A stretch of DNA of 64,000 nucleotides, from the NCBI GenBank assembly GCA_963734055.1, contig CAVTFQ010000005.1:62001-126000 (forward strand). Reading direction: 5' to 3'. Every line of letters starts with the position of its first letter. Within the stretch, counting starts at the first letter, position 1. Positions 1 to 8,764 of the stretch are shown here, in pieces. The translations under genes and the position numbers were made by a program. Below the pieces are notes generated by a model. The model worked only from the letters and a program-made list of their open reading frames with translations, did no database searches and was not told the origin of the DNA. The stretch comes from CAIWHR01 sp963734055. Lineage in GTDB: Bacteria > Pseudomonadota > Gammaproteobacteria > Burkholderiales > Casimicrobiaceae.

Positions 1-14
1 CCATGAACTTGGTG

Positions 15-1127
15 CTACCTCGGGTAGATCGCGCCCAGCACCCGCGGCCCGCGCGCTCCGGTCACTGCCGGCAGGTTGCCATGACGGCCGGCGAGCGCTT
101 CGCGCGCGAGCCACGCGAACGCGAGCGCCTCGACCTGGTCGACCGCCACGCCGCGCGCCGATGTCGGCACGACGGGACGAGGCGCGAGCGCGCGCGCCAG
201 GGCCTCCATCACCGTGGCGTTGCACGCGCCGCCGCCGCAGACGAGAACCTCCTCCGCGTCGACGCAACGTGCGAGGATCGCGTCGGCGATCGTCGTCGCG
301 GTCAGCGCGACGAGCGTCGCCTGGACCGCGGCCGGCGTGGTGCTCGAGCGGGCGAGACGCTGGTCGAGCCAGGCTGCGTTGAAGAGGTCGCGCCCCGTGC
401 TCTTCGGCGGCGGCAGGGCGAAGAACGGCTCGGCGAGGAGCGTCGCGAGCAGCGCCGGATCGACGATCCCCGTGCGCGCCCACGCGCCGTCGCGGTCGAC
501 CGGCGCGCCGCGATGCCGCGCGTGCCAGAGGTCGAGCAACACGTTGCCGGGCCCCGTGTCGAACCCGCTCGCGCCGCCCGCCACGGGAAGATCGGTCAGG
601 TTCGCGATGCCGCCGATATTGACGACGACGCGGTGGACGCCGCCGCCGAAGAGGGCGGCGTGGAACGCCGGCACGAGCGGCGCGCCCTGCCCGCCTGCAG
701 CGATGTCGCGGCTCCTGAAGTCGGCGACCACTGTCATGTAGGCCTGCTCGGCGACGCGCGCCGGATTGTTGAGCTGCAGCGTCCACCCTTCCTCGGGGCG
801 ATGCCGGACCGTCTGCCCGTGGACCCCCGCCGCGACGACGTCGTGCGCGGGCACGCCGGCGGCCAGGCAGACGCTGCGCAGCGCGTGCGCGTACAGGTCC
901 GCAAGCGTGTTGGCCGCTCTTGCCGCTCGCACGAGCTCGTCGCGCGTCACCGTCTGGAGCGCGAGGAGCTCCTGCCGCAGGTCCGTTGGAAAGGCGATGT
1001 GCGTCGACGCGAGCGGAACGCATGGCCGCGCACCCGCCGTGAACTCCGCCAGCACGGCGTCGATGCCGTCGAGACTCGTACCGGACATCACGCCCGCGTA
1101 GAGCTCGCGGTGCGCCGTCGACGTCAC
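15..1127 (-). CDS. anmK: Anhydro-N-acetylmuramic acid kinase AnmK
   Basis: 370-residue protein of the AnmK family, which cleaves and phosphorylates 1,6-anhydro-MurNAc to MurNAc-6-phosphate in cytoplasmic peptidoglycan recycling. The N-terminal nucleotide-binding motif GTSLDGID lies at residues 16-23 and the family signature FDTGPGN at 189-195, whose Asp is the expected catalytic base. A Gly-rich VCGGGACN segment sits near residue 295. Length matches the family. The stop lies 14 bases from the window edge. It is followed upstream, 13 bp away, by a same-strand M23 cell-wall peptidase, so the two probably form a cell-wall recycling/remodelling unit. Confidence 0.95.
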   Translation of the reverse strand: MTSTAHRELYAGVMSGTSLDGIDAVLAEFTAGARPCVPLASTHIAFPTDLRQELLALQTVTRDELVRAARAANTLADLYAHALRSVCLAAGVPAHDVVAAGVHGQTVRHRPEEGWTLQLNNPARVAEQAYMTVVADFRSRDIAAGGQGAPLVPAFHAALFGGGVHRVVVNIGGIANLTDLPVAGGASGFDTGPGNVLLDLWHARHRGAPVDRDGAWARTGIVDPALLATLLAEPFFALPPPKSTGRDLFNAAWLDQRLARSSTTPAAVQATLVALTATTIADAILARCVDAEEVLVCGGGACNATVMEALARALAPRPVVPTSARGVAVDQVEALAFAWLAREALAGRHGNLPAVTGARGPRVLGAIYPR

Positions 1128-1140
1128 GCGACGGCGAACG

Positions 1141-2469
1141 TCACCTGGCGGCGGCGAACGCCGCGGCGCCGAAGCGGCGCGCGACGTCGAGCTGCGCGAC
1201 CGCCGGCTCGACGCTTGCAGCGAACGCCGCGCGGCGCGACGGCGGCAGCGGCTCGCCGCCCGGCAGCGCGACGGTCAGCGGATCGCGCTGGACGTCGGCA
1301 ACGCGGAACTCGTAGTGGAGGTGCGGGCCCGTCGCCCAGCCCGTCTGCCCGACGTAGCCGATCACCTCTCCCTGCGTCACGCGCGCGCCGTTGCGGAGCC
1401 GCGGCGCGAAGCGGGAGAGGTGGGCGTAGGCCGTCGAGAACGCGCCCTGGTGCTTGAGCACGATCACGTTGCCGTAGCCGTTCTGCCGTCCCGCGAAGGC
1501 CACCGTGCCGTTTCCGGTCGCCCGAACGGGGGTGCCCACCGGCGCGGCGTAGTCGACGCCGCGGTGCGCGCGCCACGACTTCAGGATGGGGTGAAAGCGC
1601 GCGTTCGAGAAACCCGACGTCACGCGCGAGAATTCCATCGGTGAGCGCAGGAACGCGCGGCGCAGCGCAGCGCCGTCGGCTGCGTAGTAGCCCTCGCGTC
1701 CGTCGTCGTCGCGGAACAGGAACGCCTGGAACGTCTTGCCGCGGGCTTCGAACTGCGCGGCGACGATGCGGCCCGGCCCGACGGCTTCGCCGTCGACCGA
1801 GCGCATCTCCCACACGACCGCGAAGCGGTCGCCGCGCTGCAGGTCCTTGTAGAAATCGATCTCGGCGCCGAACACGTCGGCGAGTTGCAGCGTCACCGCA
1901 TCGGGCAGCCCGGCCACGTCGGCCGCGGCGAACAGCGACGACCTGATCTCGCCCGCCGCCATGCTCCATCGCACGGCAACCGGCGCCGCAACCGAGGACG
2001 CCACCAGCGTCTCGCCGCGGCGCGCGATCGTCAGCAGCTCGCCGGCCGCGGTGAGGAAGCGCAGCTCGAGCAGGGCGCCCTCACCATCGGTCGACACGCG
2101 GAGCGACTGCCCCGGCCGCAGCTGGTAGAGCGGCCGGGCGGCCGGATCCGAAGTCAGGAACGAGAGCGCACTCGGATCGTCGACGCCCAGCCGCGCGAGG
2201 GCGCTGCCGATGGTGTCGCCACGCCGGATCAGGTCCTCCTGCCGGTAGCCCGTCGGGGGGCCGTCGTCCTGCAGCGCGAGCGACGGCATGGGCAGCGCGC
2301 GGACCACGGTCGTGGTCGGGGGCGCCGGCAACGAGGTTCCCGGTGCGAGCGCAAACGCCGCAACGCCCGAAAGCGCGAGCAATGCGAGCGCGATCCACTG
2401 GCGCGCAAGCACGCGCGCGGCGGTCCTGCCGGCGCTTTGCGCTAGAATTCGTGCCTTGTGCGCGGCCAT
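1141..2469 (-). CDS. M23-family peptidoglycan DD-metalloendopeptidase
   Basis: 442 residues. One membrane segment at about 24-42 anchors it, with the rest in the periplasm. A LysM/OapA-like stretch (about 75-125) is followed by a linker and a C-terminal LytM/M23 zinc peptidase domain. Zinc ligands fit the M23 pattern: H293 in FHPILKSW or the nearby H302 and D306 in HRGVDYAAP, and HLHYE at 383-387. The active site looks intact, so this is likely a real hydrolase of peptidoglycan cross-links rather than an EnvC-like activator. The ATG at 2469 is the first in frame and precedes the membrane segment. anmK follows 13 bp downstream; tyrS is divergent. Confidence 0.9.
   Translation of the reverse strand: MAAHKARILAQSAGRTAARVLARQWIALALLALSGVAAFALAPGTSLPAPPTTTVVRALPMPSLALQDDGPPTGYRQEDLIRRGDTIGSALARLGVDDPSALSFLTSDPAARPLYQLRPGQSLRVSTDGEGALLELRFLTAAGELLTIARRGETLVASSVAAPVAVRWSMAAGEIRSSLFAAADVAGLPDAVTLQLADVFGAEIDFYKDLQRGDRFAVVWEMRSVDGEAVGPGRIVAAQFEARGKTFQAFLFRDDDGREGYYAADGAALRRAFLRSPMEFSRVTSGFSNARFHPILKSWRAHRGVDYAAPVGTPVRATGNGTVAFAGRQNGYGNVIVLKHQGAFSTAYAHLSRFAPRLRNGARVTQGEVIGYVGQTGWATGPHLHYEFRVADVQRDPLTVALPGGEPLPPSRRAAFAASVEPAVAQLDVARRFGAAAFAAAR
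2443..2448 (+). promoter_or_regulatory. Possible -10 box upstream of tyrS
   Basis: TAGAAT about 100 bp before the tyrS ATG, inside the start of the divergent M23 gene. No good -35 hexamer is visible at 16-18 bp, so this is only a candidate. Confidence 0.25.
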
Positions 2470-2549
2470 GGTCCGGGCAATCCGGGCGAAGCCGCGATTC
2501 TACCGCACGCCCCGACCCGACGGCGTCGCGCCCGCGGCTTCCGCGCCCC

Positions 2550-3752
2550 ATGTCCCTCGACCTCGACCATCACCTCGCCGTATTCAAGCGCGGCGCCGAC
2601 GAGCTGATCGTCGAGAGCGAGCTCGTCGCGAAGCTCGCGCGGGGCCGGCCGCTGCGGATCAAGGAGGGTTTCGATCCGACCCGGCCCGATCTCCACCTCG
2701 GCCATACCGTCCAGTTCAACAAGCTGCGGCAGCTGCAGGACCTGGGCCACCACATCATCTTCCTCATCGGCGATTTCACGGGACTGATCGGCGACCCGAC
2801 CGGCCGCAACGTGACGCGCCCGGCCCTCTCGCCCGAGGAGATCGCCGCCAACGCGAAGACGTACACCGACCAGGTGTTCCTGATCCTCGACCGCGAGAAG
2901 ACCGAGGTCGCGTTCAACTCGAAATGGCTCTCGCCGCTCGGCGCCGACGGCATGATCCGTCTCGCCGCGAAGTACACCGTCGCGCGGATGCTCGAGCGCG
3001 ACGACTTCGCGCAGCGCTACCGGAACGGCCAGCCCATCGCGATCCACGAGTTCCTCTATCCGCTGGCGCAGGGCTACGACTCGGTCGCGCTCAAGGCCGA
3101 CGTCGAGCTCGGCGGGACCGACCAGAAGTTCAACCTGCTGGTCGGCCGCGAGCTCCAGCGCCACTACGGGCAGGAGCCGCAATGCATCCTGACGCTGCCG
3201 CTGCTCGAGGGTCTCGATGGCGTCAACAAGATGTCGAAGTCGCTCGACAACTACGTCGGCATCACCGAGCGGCCGAACGAGATGTTCGGCAAGCTGATGT
3301 CGATCTCCGACGATCTCATGTGGCGCTACTACGAGCTGCTGTCGTTCCGGCCGCTCGCCGACATCGCGGCGCTCCGGCGCGAGTGCGAGAGCGGACGCAA
3401 TCCGCGCGACGCGAAGGTCGCGCTTGCCCAGGAGATCGTCGCGCGCTTTCACTCGAAGGAGGCCGCGGCGCGGGCGCAGGCCGAGTTCGAGGCGCGCTTC
3501 CGCGGCGGCGCGCTGCCCGAGGACATGCTCGAGGTCACGCTGCAGTCCGCCGGCGTTGGCCTGCCGATCGCACAGCTCGCGAAGCAGGCGGGCATCGTCG
3601 ACTCGACCTCGGAGGCGCTGCGGCTCATTGCGCAGCGCGGCCTCAGGGTCGACGGCGACGTCGTCGCGGACAAGGGTCTCGCCATCGCTGCCGGCCGCAC
3701 CGTCGTGGTCCAGGCGGGCAAGCGCAAGTTCGCGCGCGTCCGCGTCGTCTGA
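2550..3752 (+). CDS. tyrS: Tyrosyl-tRNA synthetase
   Basis: 400 residues from the ATG at 2550; the frame stays open further upstream, but TyrRS homologues begin here. Class I catalytic signatures are HLGH (49-52) and KMSKS (227-231). The tyrosine-site segment GGTDQKFN is near 188, and a C-terminal S4 RNA-binding domain occupies about 340-400. This is the standard cytoplasmic enzyme charging tRNA-Tyr. It is divergent from the M23 peptidase, as in many betaproteobacteria, where anmK, M23 peptidase and tyrS are neighbours. No T-box or leader structure was recognised. Confidence 0.97.
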   Translation: MSLDLDHHLAVFKRGADELIVESELVAKLARGRPLRIKEGFDPTRPDLHLGHTVQFNKLRQLQDLGHHIIFLIGDFTGLIGDPTGRNVTRPALSPEEIAANAKTYTDQVFLILDREKTEVAFNSKWLSPLGADGMIRLAAKYTVARMLERDDFAQRYRNGQPIAIHEFLYPLAQGYDSVALKADVELGGTDQKFNLLVGRELQRHYGQEPQCILTLPLLEGLDGVNKMSKSLDNYVGITERPNEMFGKLMSISDDLMWRYYELLSFRPLADIAALRRECESGRNPRDAKVALAQEIVARFHSKEAAARAQAEFEARFRGGALPEDMLEVTLQSAGVGLPIAQLAKQAGIVDSTSEALRLIAQRGLRVDGDVVADKGLAIAAGRTVVVQAGKRKFARVRVV

Positions 3753-3780
3753 CCGGCTCGCGCGGCAGCGCCCGCGTCCG

Positions 3781-4575
3781 ATGTCCCGACCGCGCTTCAC
3801 GCTCGTGGTCTGCTCGATCGACGCGGCGCGCTACGCGCGCTGCATCGGCCGCTATCGGGACCTCTTCGGCACTGCCTGCCACGAGATCATCGGCATCCAC
3901 GACGCCGTCTCGCTCGCGTCCGCGTACAACTGGGCTGCCCGGCGCGCGAGCGGCGAGGTCGTCGTGTTCAGCCACGACGACGTCGACATTGTGTCGGCCA
4001 ACCTGGTCCCCGCGCTGCGGGAAGCGATGCAGTCTCTCGACGTCGTCGGCGTCGCCGGCACCTCGCGCGTCGTCGACGCCTACTGGCCGAGGGCGGGCGC
4101 GCCGTATCTCCACGGCTGGATGGCGAGTCCCGGTCCGGACGGCTACACCGTCAACGTCTACGGCGTCGACGCCCTCGTCACCCCGGGCCTCGAGGCGCTG
4201 GACGGCATGTTCTTCGCAGCGAAGCCGGAGGTGCTCGAGCGGGTGCGCTTCGACGAGGCGATCTTCGATGGCTTCCACGGCTACGACATCGATTTCACGT
4301 TCCGCGCGCACGAAGCGGGCTTTCGCGTCGGCACCTCTGCCGCCCTCGCGCTGATCCACGCCTCGGCCGGCGGCTTCGGCGCCGAATGGGCGCGTTACGC
4401 GGGGCGGTTCGCGGCGAAGCATCGCGCGGCACTCGCCGGCCGTGTCGCCGCCCGCTCGTGGCCGATGGCCGCGATCAAGGTCGCGACCCGGGAGGACGTC
4501 GCGCGCTCGTTTCCGCTGGCGACGCTGCGCGCCATCACGGAGCGACTTCGCGCGCCGCCGGACGGCGTGCGCTGA
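3781..4575 (+). CDS. Glycosyltransferase family 2-like protein
   Basis: 264 residues starting at ATG 3781, 28 bp after tyrS. The N-terminal strand FTLVVCSIDAARY and the acidic FSHDDVDI segment (about 65-72) match the nucleotide-sugar/metal-binding DxD region of GT-A fold transferases. HGYDIDFTFRAHEAGF (about 163-178) matches the conserved ED/DxDF motif of the GT2-like PF13712-type group. No signal peptide or membrane segment. The acceptor cannot be told from sequence. The close spacing to tyrS suggests co-transcription. Confidence 0.8.
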   Translation: MSRPRFTLVVCSIDAARYARCIGRYRDLFGTACHEIIGIHDAVSLASAYNWAARRASGEVVVFSHDDVDIVSANLVPALREAMQSLDVVGVAGTSRVVDAYWPRAGAPYLHGWMASPGPDGYTVNVYGVDALVTPGLEALDGMFFAAKPEVLERVRFDEAIFDGFHGYDIDFTFRAHEAGFRVGTSAALALIHASAGGFGAEWARYAGRFAAKHRAALAGRVAARSWPMAAIKVATREDVARSFPLATLRAITERLRAPPDGVR

Positions 4576-4588
4576 CGCGGAGCGACGG

Positions 4589-6313
4589 CTACGCGCCGAG
4601 CCCGGGATTGCCGGCCACGCCTTCCACCTTCGGCAGGTTGAGCACGCGGGGCGCGATCGTCTTCTGCGCGCGCAGGTAGCGCGCGACCACGTCCCAGACC
4701 GGCTCGCCGCCAACGGCCTTGGCCTGCTCGGATACCGGCGCCCAGCCGACGACCTTGTACTTCTTCGACGGATCGAGCGGCTTGTCGCGCAACGTCATCG
4801 CCGTGATGCGGCTCCCCATCTTCGCCGCCGGATCGATTGCGTAGTGGAGGCCGCCCACGCGCACCATGTCGCCACCCTGCTGGTAGTAGGGATCGGGATT
4901 GAAGAGATTGTCGGCGACGTCCTCCAGGATCGTCCTGATCATCTCGCCCGTGAACTCGTTGACCGTGACGTAGGGATAGGTGATCGCCGTCTGGTCGAGC
5001 AGATGCTCGTAGGTGATCGCCTGGCCGGGCAGGAGCGTCGTGCCCCAGCGGAAACCGGGCGAGAACGCGATCTCGGCGCCCTTCTCGGCCATCAGCGCAT
5101 CGACCAAGAGCTGGTCGGCCGTGCCGTTGAAGTTGCCGCGCCGGTAGAGGAGCCCCTCGGTGACGGCGAGCTTCTCTTCGAGCTTGCCGCGATGGGGCGC
5201 CCGCACCCGGTCGATCAGCGCGGCCATCGCAGGATCGGCGGGCAGCAGGTTCGCGAACACCGGCAGCAGCTTGTAGCGATAGTCGGCGACCTTCCCGGCG
5301 TGCACGTCGAGGTCGAGCACGGCGAGGAACTTGCCGTTGCAGCCCGCATTCGTGACCAGCGTGCGCCCGCCCGGGTTCTCCACCACGGTCGGCGCAGGAA
5401 CGCCGTCGTGCGTGTGCCCGCCCAGGATCGCGTCGATCCCTCGCACCCGGGTCGCGAGCTTGAGATCGACGTCCATGCCGTTGTGCGACAGCAGAACGAC
5501 GACCTGTGCGCCCTTGCCGCGTGCCTCGTCGACGACCTTCTGCAGATTGTCGTCCTGGATGCCGAACGTCCAGTCCGGCACGAAATAGCGCGGATTCGCA
5601 ATGGGCGTGTACGGGAACGCCTGGCCGACGATCGCGACCGGCACGCCGTTGATCGACCGGATCACGTACGGCGGAAAGACGGGATCGCCAAAATCCGCGG
5701 TCTTGACGTTCTGCGCGACGAAATCGATCCGGCCCGCGAAATCACGGTCGACGACTTCCTTCACCCGGTCGGCGCCGAGCGTGAACTCCCAGTGGCCGGT
5801 CATGACGTCCACGCCGAGGAGCTTCTGCGCGTCGACCATGTCCTGGCCCCGGGTCCACAGCGCGGTCGCCGAGCCCTGCCAGGTGTCGCCACCGTCGAGC
5901 AGCAGCGCGCCGGGCCGCGCCGCTTTGAGCCGGCGAACGAGCGTCGCCATGTGGGCAAACCCGCCGACGGCCCCATAGGTCCTCGCTGCGGCGGCGAAGT
6001 CGAGATACGTGAACGCGTGCGCGTCGCGGGTGCCCGGCGGGATGCCGAAATGCCTGAGCAGCGACTCGCCGACGAGATGCGGCGGCCGCCCGCGTGCATC
6101 TCCGAGGCCGAGATTGACGTTCGGCTCGCGGAAGTAGGTGGGGAGGAGCTGCGCGTGGCTGTCGGTGAAGTGCAGCAGGCCTACATTCCCGAAGCGGGGA
6201 ACGTCGTAGGTCGCAGCACCGTCGGCCCCTTGGGCGAGCGCCGGCTTCGAGTCGAGCGGAAGGCCCGCCGCGGCGCCGGCGGCGAGGAGCTGCAGGAATT
6301 CGCGGCGGTTCAT
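4589..6313 (-). CDS. soxB: Thiosulfohydrolase SoxB
   Basis: 574 residues from ATG 6313. The N-terminus MNRREFLQLLAAG is a Tat-type signal, so the protein is exported folded. SoxB removes sulfate from the thiosulfate adduct carried on SoxY. Two-metal (Mn) 5'-nucleotidase-fold residues are visible: D51 and H53 in HFTDSHAQ, D143 in LLDGGDTW, and the GGHTHDG motif near residue 305. It is the last gene of the sox operon, 96 bp after soxX. An in-frame extension to 6406 is possible but would place the Tat motif internally. Confidence 0.95.
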   Translation of the reverse strand: MNRREFLQLLAAGAAAGLPLDSKPALAQGADGAATYDVPRFGNVGLLHFTDSHAQLLPTYFREPNVNLGLGDARGRPPHLVGESLLRHFGIPPGTRDAHAFTYLDFAAAARTYGAVGGFAHMATLVRRLKAARPGALLLDGGDTWQGSATALWTRGQDMVDAQKLLGVDVMTGHWEFTLGADRVKEVVDRDFAGRIDFVAQNVKTADFGDPVFPPYVIRSINGVPVAIVGQAFPYTPIANPRYFVPDWTFGIQDDNLQKVVDEARGKGAQVVVLLSHNGMDVDLKLATRVRGIDAILGGHTHDGVPAPTVVENPGGRTLVTNAGCNGKFLAVLDLDVHAGKVADYRYKLLPVFANLLPADPAMAALIDRVRAPHRGKLEEKLAVTEGLLYRRGNFNGTADQLLVDALMAEKGAEIAFSPGFRWGTTLLPGQAITYEHLLDQTAITYPYVTVNEFTGEMIRTILEDVADNLFNPDPYYQQGGDMVRVGGLHYAIDPAAKMGSRITAMTLRDKPLDPSKKYKVVGWAPVSEQAKAVGGEPVWDVVARYLRAQKTIAPRVLNLPKVEGVAGNPGLGA

Positions 6314-6409
6314 CGCAACGCTACGGGCTCGTCGGGGAACGAGGGCTCGCGCGAACGGTCGCCCGGGAGCGCCGGCGCGTGCGTCCGGCGGCGCCCCGAC
6401 GCGCACGCG

Positions 6410-7057
6410 CTAGTTGTTGACCGGCGAGCGCGGGTCGAGCAGGAGCGACATGACGTCGCGCAACTGCGCCTCGCTCAAGAGCTTCATGTGCCCGAAGCGC
6501 GGCATGTTGGAGCAGGCCGCGTAGGCCTTGCTGTTCCAGAGCTTGCCCCAGGTGTACTGGATGACCGGCGCCGCGGACGGTTCGGTCAGGCTCCTCACGC
6601 CGCGGCTCTTGCCGTAGTTGTAGAGGCTCGGGCCGATCGTGCCGAAGGAAATCTCCGTCTTCGCGATCTCGTGACAGTTGTAGCACTGGCCGCCGTTGTT
6701 CTTGGTGTCCGCGCTCTGGTCGGACCAGGTCATGCCGCGCCCGCTCTCGGCCAGCTTCTGGCCCGCGGCCCAGTCGCCGAAATACTGCCCGCCGGCGGGC
6801 CACTTGATCGTCGCCAGCGCCTCCTCCTCGATCCGCTTGGCCACTTCGGGCGAAGGCGGCGTCTTCGACGAGCACGCGGATTGACCCAGATCCTGTTGCA
6901 GACGGTCGGTCTTCGCGATGCCGCGATCACGGAAGGACGCCTGCATCATCTTCGCGAATTCGGCGTCGAGGTCGGCGTTCGGGCCGCTGGTCGCGCAACC
7001 GGCGATCACGGCGGCGGCCGCCAGACCGAGAAAGGCATGCTTGGCGTTGACAGGCAT
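6410..7057 (-). CDS. soxX: Sulfur oxidation c-type cytochrome SoxX
   Basis: 215 residues. A signal peptide ends in a lipobox-like AGC at residue 21, so it may be a lipoprotein. The single haem-c motif CYNCH lies at 125-129, with GPSLYNYG after it and the likely axial Met in CSNMPRFGH near 185. SoxX pairs with SoxA to load thiosulfate oxidatively onto SoxY. The stretch before the haem domain (residues 22-110) is longer than in classical SoxX and is of unknown role. It lies 13 bp downstream of soxA. Confidence 0.92.
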   Translation of the reverse strand: MPVNAKHAFLGLAAAAVIAGCATSGPNADLDAEFAKMMQASFRDRGIAKTDRLQQDLGQSACSSKTPPSPEVAKRIEEEALATIKWPAGGQYFGDWAAGQKLAESGRGMTWSDQSADTKNNGGQCYNCHEIAKTEISFGTIGPSLYNYGKSRGVRSLTEPSAAPVIQYTWGKLWNSKAYAACSNMPRFGHMKLLSEAQLRDVMSLLLDPRSPVNN

Positions 7058-7070
7058 GGCGTCGACTCCT

Positions 7071-7877
7071 TCAGCGCTTGAGGGCCGGGGCGATGGACTT
7101 CGCGCCCTTCGCGTTGACGCCCATGTAGACGGCCAGGGCGATGGTCACGTCGGACCCGAAGAGCGGGTACGGGAAGCGCTGCAGGCGCAGGCAATCCTGC
7201 AATCGCAGCTGCATCGTCCACATCTGGCCATTGGACACGCGGTACGCGGGCCACGCGGCAATGCCGACGCCGTCGCCCGGGTTCTCGTAGAGCGGCGGCA
7301 GGTCCTGCAGTCGGATGCGCTTCCCCTCCTGGCCATGACAGCTGGCGCAGGCGAAGTCCATCGGACCGGCACGATAGTAGAACGCCTTCTCGCCCAGCGC
7401 GTAGAACTTGCGCTCGAGCGGGTTGTCCTGCGGCAGCGCGAAGCGCATGTCCCGCGACTGACCCGAGATCCAGGTGGCGAGCGCCGTGATGTTGGCCATC
7501 TCGCCCTTGCCAAACGGCGCGTTGGCCAGTTCCTCGGCGTTAAAGCCCTGCAACGTGGACATGCAGGTCACGAGACGCGACTCCACGTCCTGAACGCGCC
7601 CGGTATCGGGGAAATAACGCGGAAGCTCGACCCAGGCTCCCTTGACGACGCCCGGGCCCTTGCCAAGGTCGCATCGCTCGAGGCTGACCTTCTTGGGCCC
7701 GCGCGGGGTCTTCCAGAGCTCCTCCCCCTTGGCCTCGAACAACTCGGCAGGATTGCCCTCGGCCAGCGCCTGCCGATACTTCTCGATTTCCTTGATCGAG
7801 TCCTGCCCGAAGGCCGGAACGGACAGCCATGCCGCCGCAAGCGTCGCGGCCGCGACGCGTTTCGCACGATTGCTCAC
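7071..7877 (-). CDS. soxA: L-cysteine S-thiosulfotransferase subunit SoxA (mono-haem)
   Basis: 268 residues from a GTG at 7877, chosen because a strong GGAGG ribosome site precedes it by 5 bases; the frame also opens upstream at a TTG. A signal peptide ends near AFGQ. Only one haem motif, CASCH (177-181), is present. The N-terminal haem site of di-haem SoxA is reduced to two cysteines (C69 and C105), which in mono-haem SoxA form a disulfide. C229 in QLRLQDCLRL matches the active-site Cys that becomes a persulfide and ligates haem. Forms a complex with SoxX encoded 13 bp downstream. Confidence 0.93.
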   Translation of the reverse strand: MSNRAKRVAAATLAAAWLSVPAFGQDSIKEIEKYRQALAEGNPAELFEAKGEELWKTPRGPKKVSLERCDLGKGPGVVKGAWVELPRYFPDTGRVQDVESRLVTCMSTLQGFNAEELANAPFGKGEMANITALATWISGQSRDMRFALPQDNPLERKFYALGEKAFYYRAGPMDFACASCHGQEGKRIRLQDLPPLYENPGDGVGIAAWPAYRVSNGQMWTMQLRLQDCLRLQRFPYPLFGSDVTIALAVYMGVNAKGAKSIAPALKR

Positions 7878-7946
7878 GTCGACCTCCGAATCGTGATGCG
7901 CGGCCTGCCCGCGCGACGTCAACAGTGCACCCGCTCTCCTGCGCCG

Positions 7947-8384
7947 TCACGGACGGAGGTAGGCGAACCCTTCCTTGTACTGAAGCCTGGAGACTTCCGC
8001 AACGCCCGACGGCACGATGGTGGCTTCGGGAAGAACTCGCTTCGGGTCGATCTTGTTGCGCTCCAGCGTGAAACGGCACACGCGGAACTCGACACCCTTC
8101 GCCGTGAGCTGCTGCACGGTGGCCTCGAACGGCGCGCCGTTGCTGTCGAGCGCCCCGTCGAGCAGGAAATTGACCCCGCCCGCGTGGGTGACGACCACGA
8201 TCTTGACCGTCGGATCCGCGGTCAGATGATTGCCGATGTTGCGCAGCGCGTTCATCGCCTGCGCGTTGCCTTCGCTGACGTGGTAGACGACCTTGACCGG
8301 CCCGGCCTTGTCCTGCGCGGCGGCCGACGGCGCCGCGACCGCGAGCGCACACGCGAGGAGCGCCACGGCGATTACCTTGTTCAT
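7947..8384 (-). CDS. Exported DsrE/F-like protein in the sox operon
   Basis: 145 residues with a cleaved signal peptide (about 1-24, ending SAAAQ). The mature part has the DsrE-fold pattern: VKVVYHVSEGNAQAMNALRN, a Val-rich strand, a His (VVVTHAGG), and one cysteine in FRVCRFTLE, the position that carries sulfur in DsrE/TusD relatives. GAGGAGGGACGACGG precedes the ATG at 8384. It sits between soxZ and soxA on the same strand, so a periplasmic sulfur-handling role beside SoxYZ is a reasonable inference. Its exact function is not known to me. Confidence 0.85.
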   Translation of the reverse strand: MNKVIAVALLACALAVAAPSAAAQDKAGPVKVVYHVSEGNAQAMNALRNIGNHLTADPTVKIVVVTHAGGVNFLLDGALDSNGAPFEATVQQLTAKGVEFRVCRFTLERNKIDPKRVLPEATIVPSGVAEVSRLQYKEGFAYLRP

Positions 8385-8440
8385 CCGTCGTCCCTCCTCG
8401 AAGCGGGCGCCGTGTCCCCGGCGCGGCCGCATGGTCGGTA

Positions 8441-8752
8441 CTAGCCGATCGTCGCCTCGTCGGTGCGCTTGTCGCCTTTGTTGTCGACCCACGTCACCTG
8501 AACTTTCTCGCCTTTCGCACCGCCCTTGAACTTGAACGACAGGAACGGATTCTTCGCGACCGCCGGACCCCACTGCGCGCCGAGCACCGTCTTTCCGTTG
8601 TGCGTGACCGTCACCGTCTGAATGAACCACGCCGGGATCACCTTGCCGGCGGCGTCCTTCCGCTGACCGGTTTCCATCTCGTGGGCCATCAGCACCTTGA
8701 CTTCCGTCGTATCGCCGACGGCATTTGCCCGGATCTTCATCGGATCTGCCAT
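8441..8752 (-). CDS. soxZ: Thiosulfate oxidation carrier complex protein SoxZ
   Basis: 103 residues, no signal peptide, as expected because SoxZ is exported bound to SoxY. The immunoglobulin-like fold signature is clear: MKIRANAVGDTTEVKVLMAH at the start, then HEMETGQRKD and a conserved WFIQTVTVTHNGK strand. It binds SoxY and presents its sulfur-carrying arm to SoxXA and SoxB. The ATG at 8752 lies 12 bp after the soxY stop; translation is probably coupled. Confidence 0.96.
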   Translation of the reverse strand: MADPMKIRANAVGDTTEVKVLMAHEMETGQRKDAAGKVIPAWFIQTVTVTHNGKTVLGAQWGPAVAKNPFLSFKFKGGAKGEKVQVTWVDNKGDKRTDEATIG

Positions 8753-8764
8753 GACGTCCTCTCC

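Noticed and set aside
4442..7081. An open frame of 879 codons on the plus strand across soxB and soxX
   Set aside because: It is antisense to two clear genes and has the Arg/His/Asp-rich composition typical of the reverse frame of GC-rich coding DNA.
7878..7922. SoxA start at TTG 7922
   Set aside because: The GTG at 7877 has a strong GGAGG site and is followed at once by the signal peptide.
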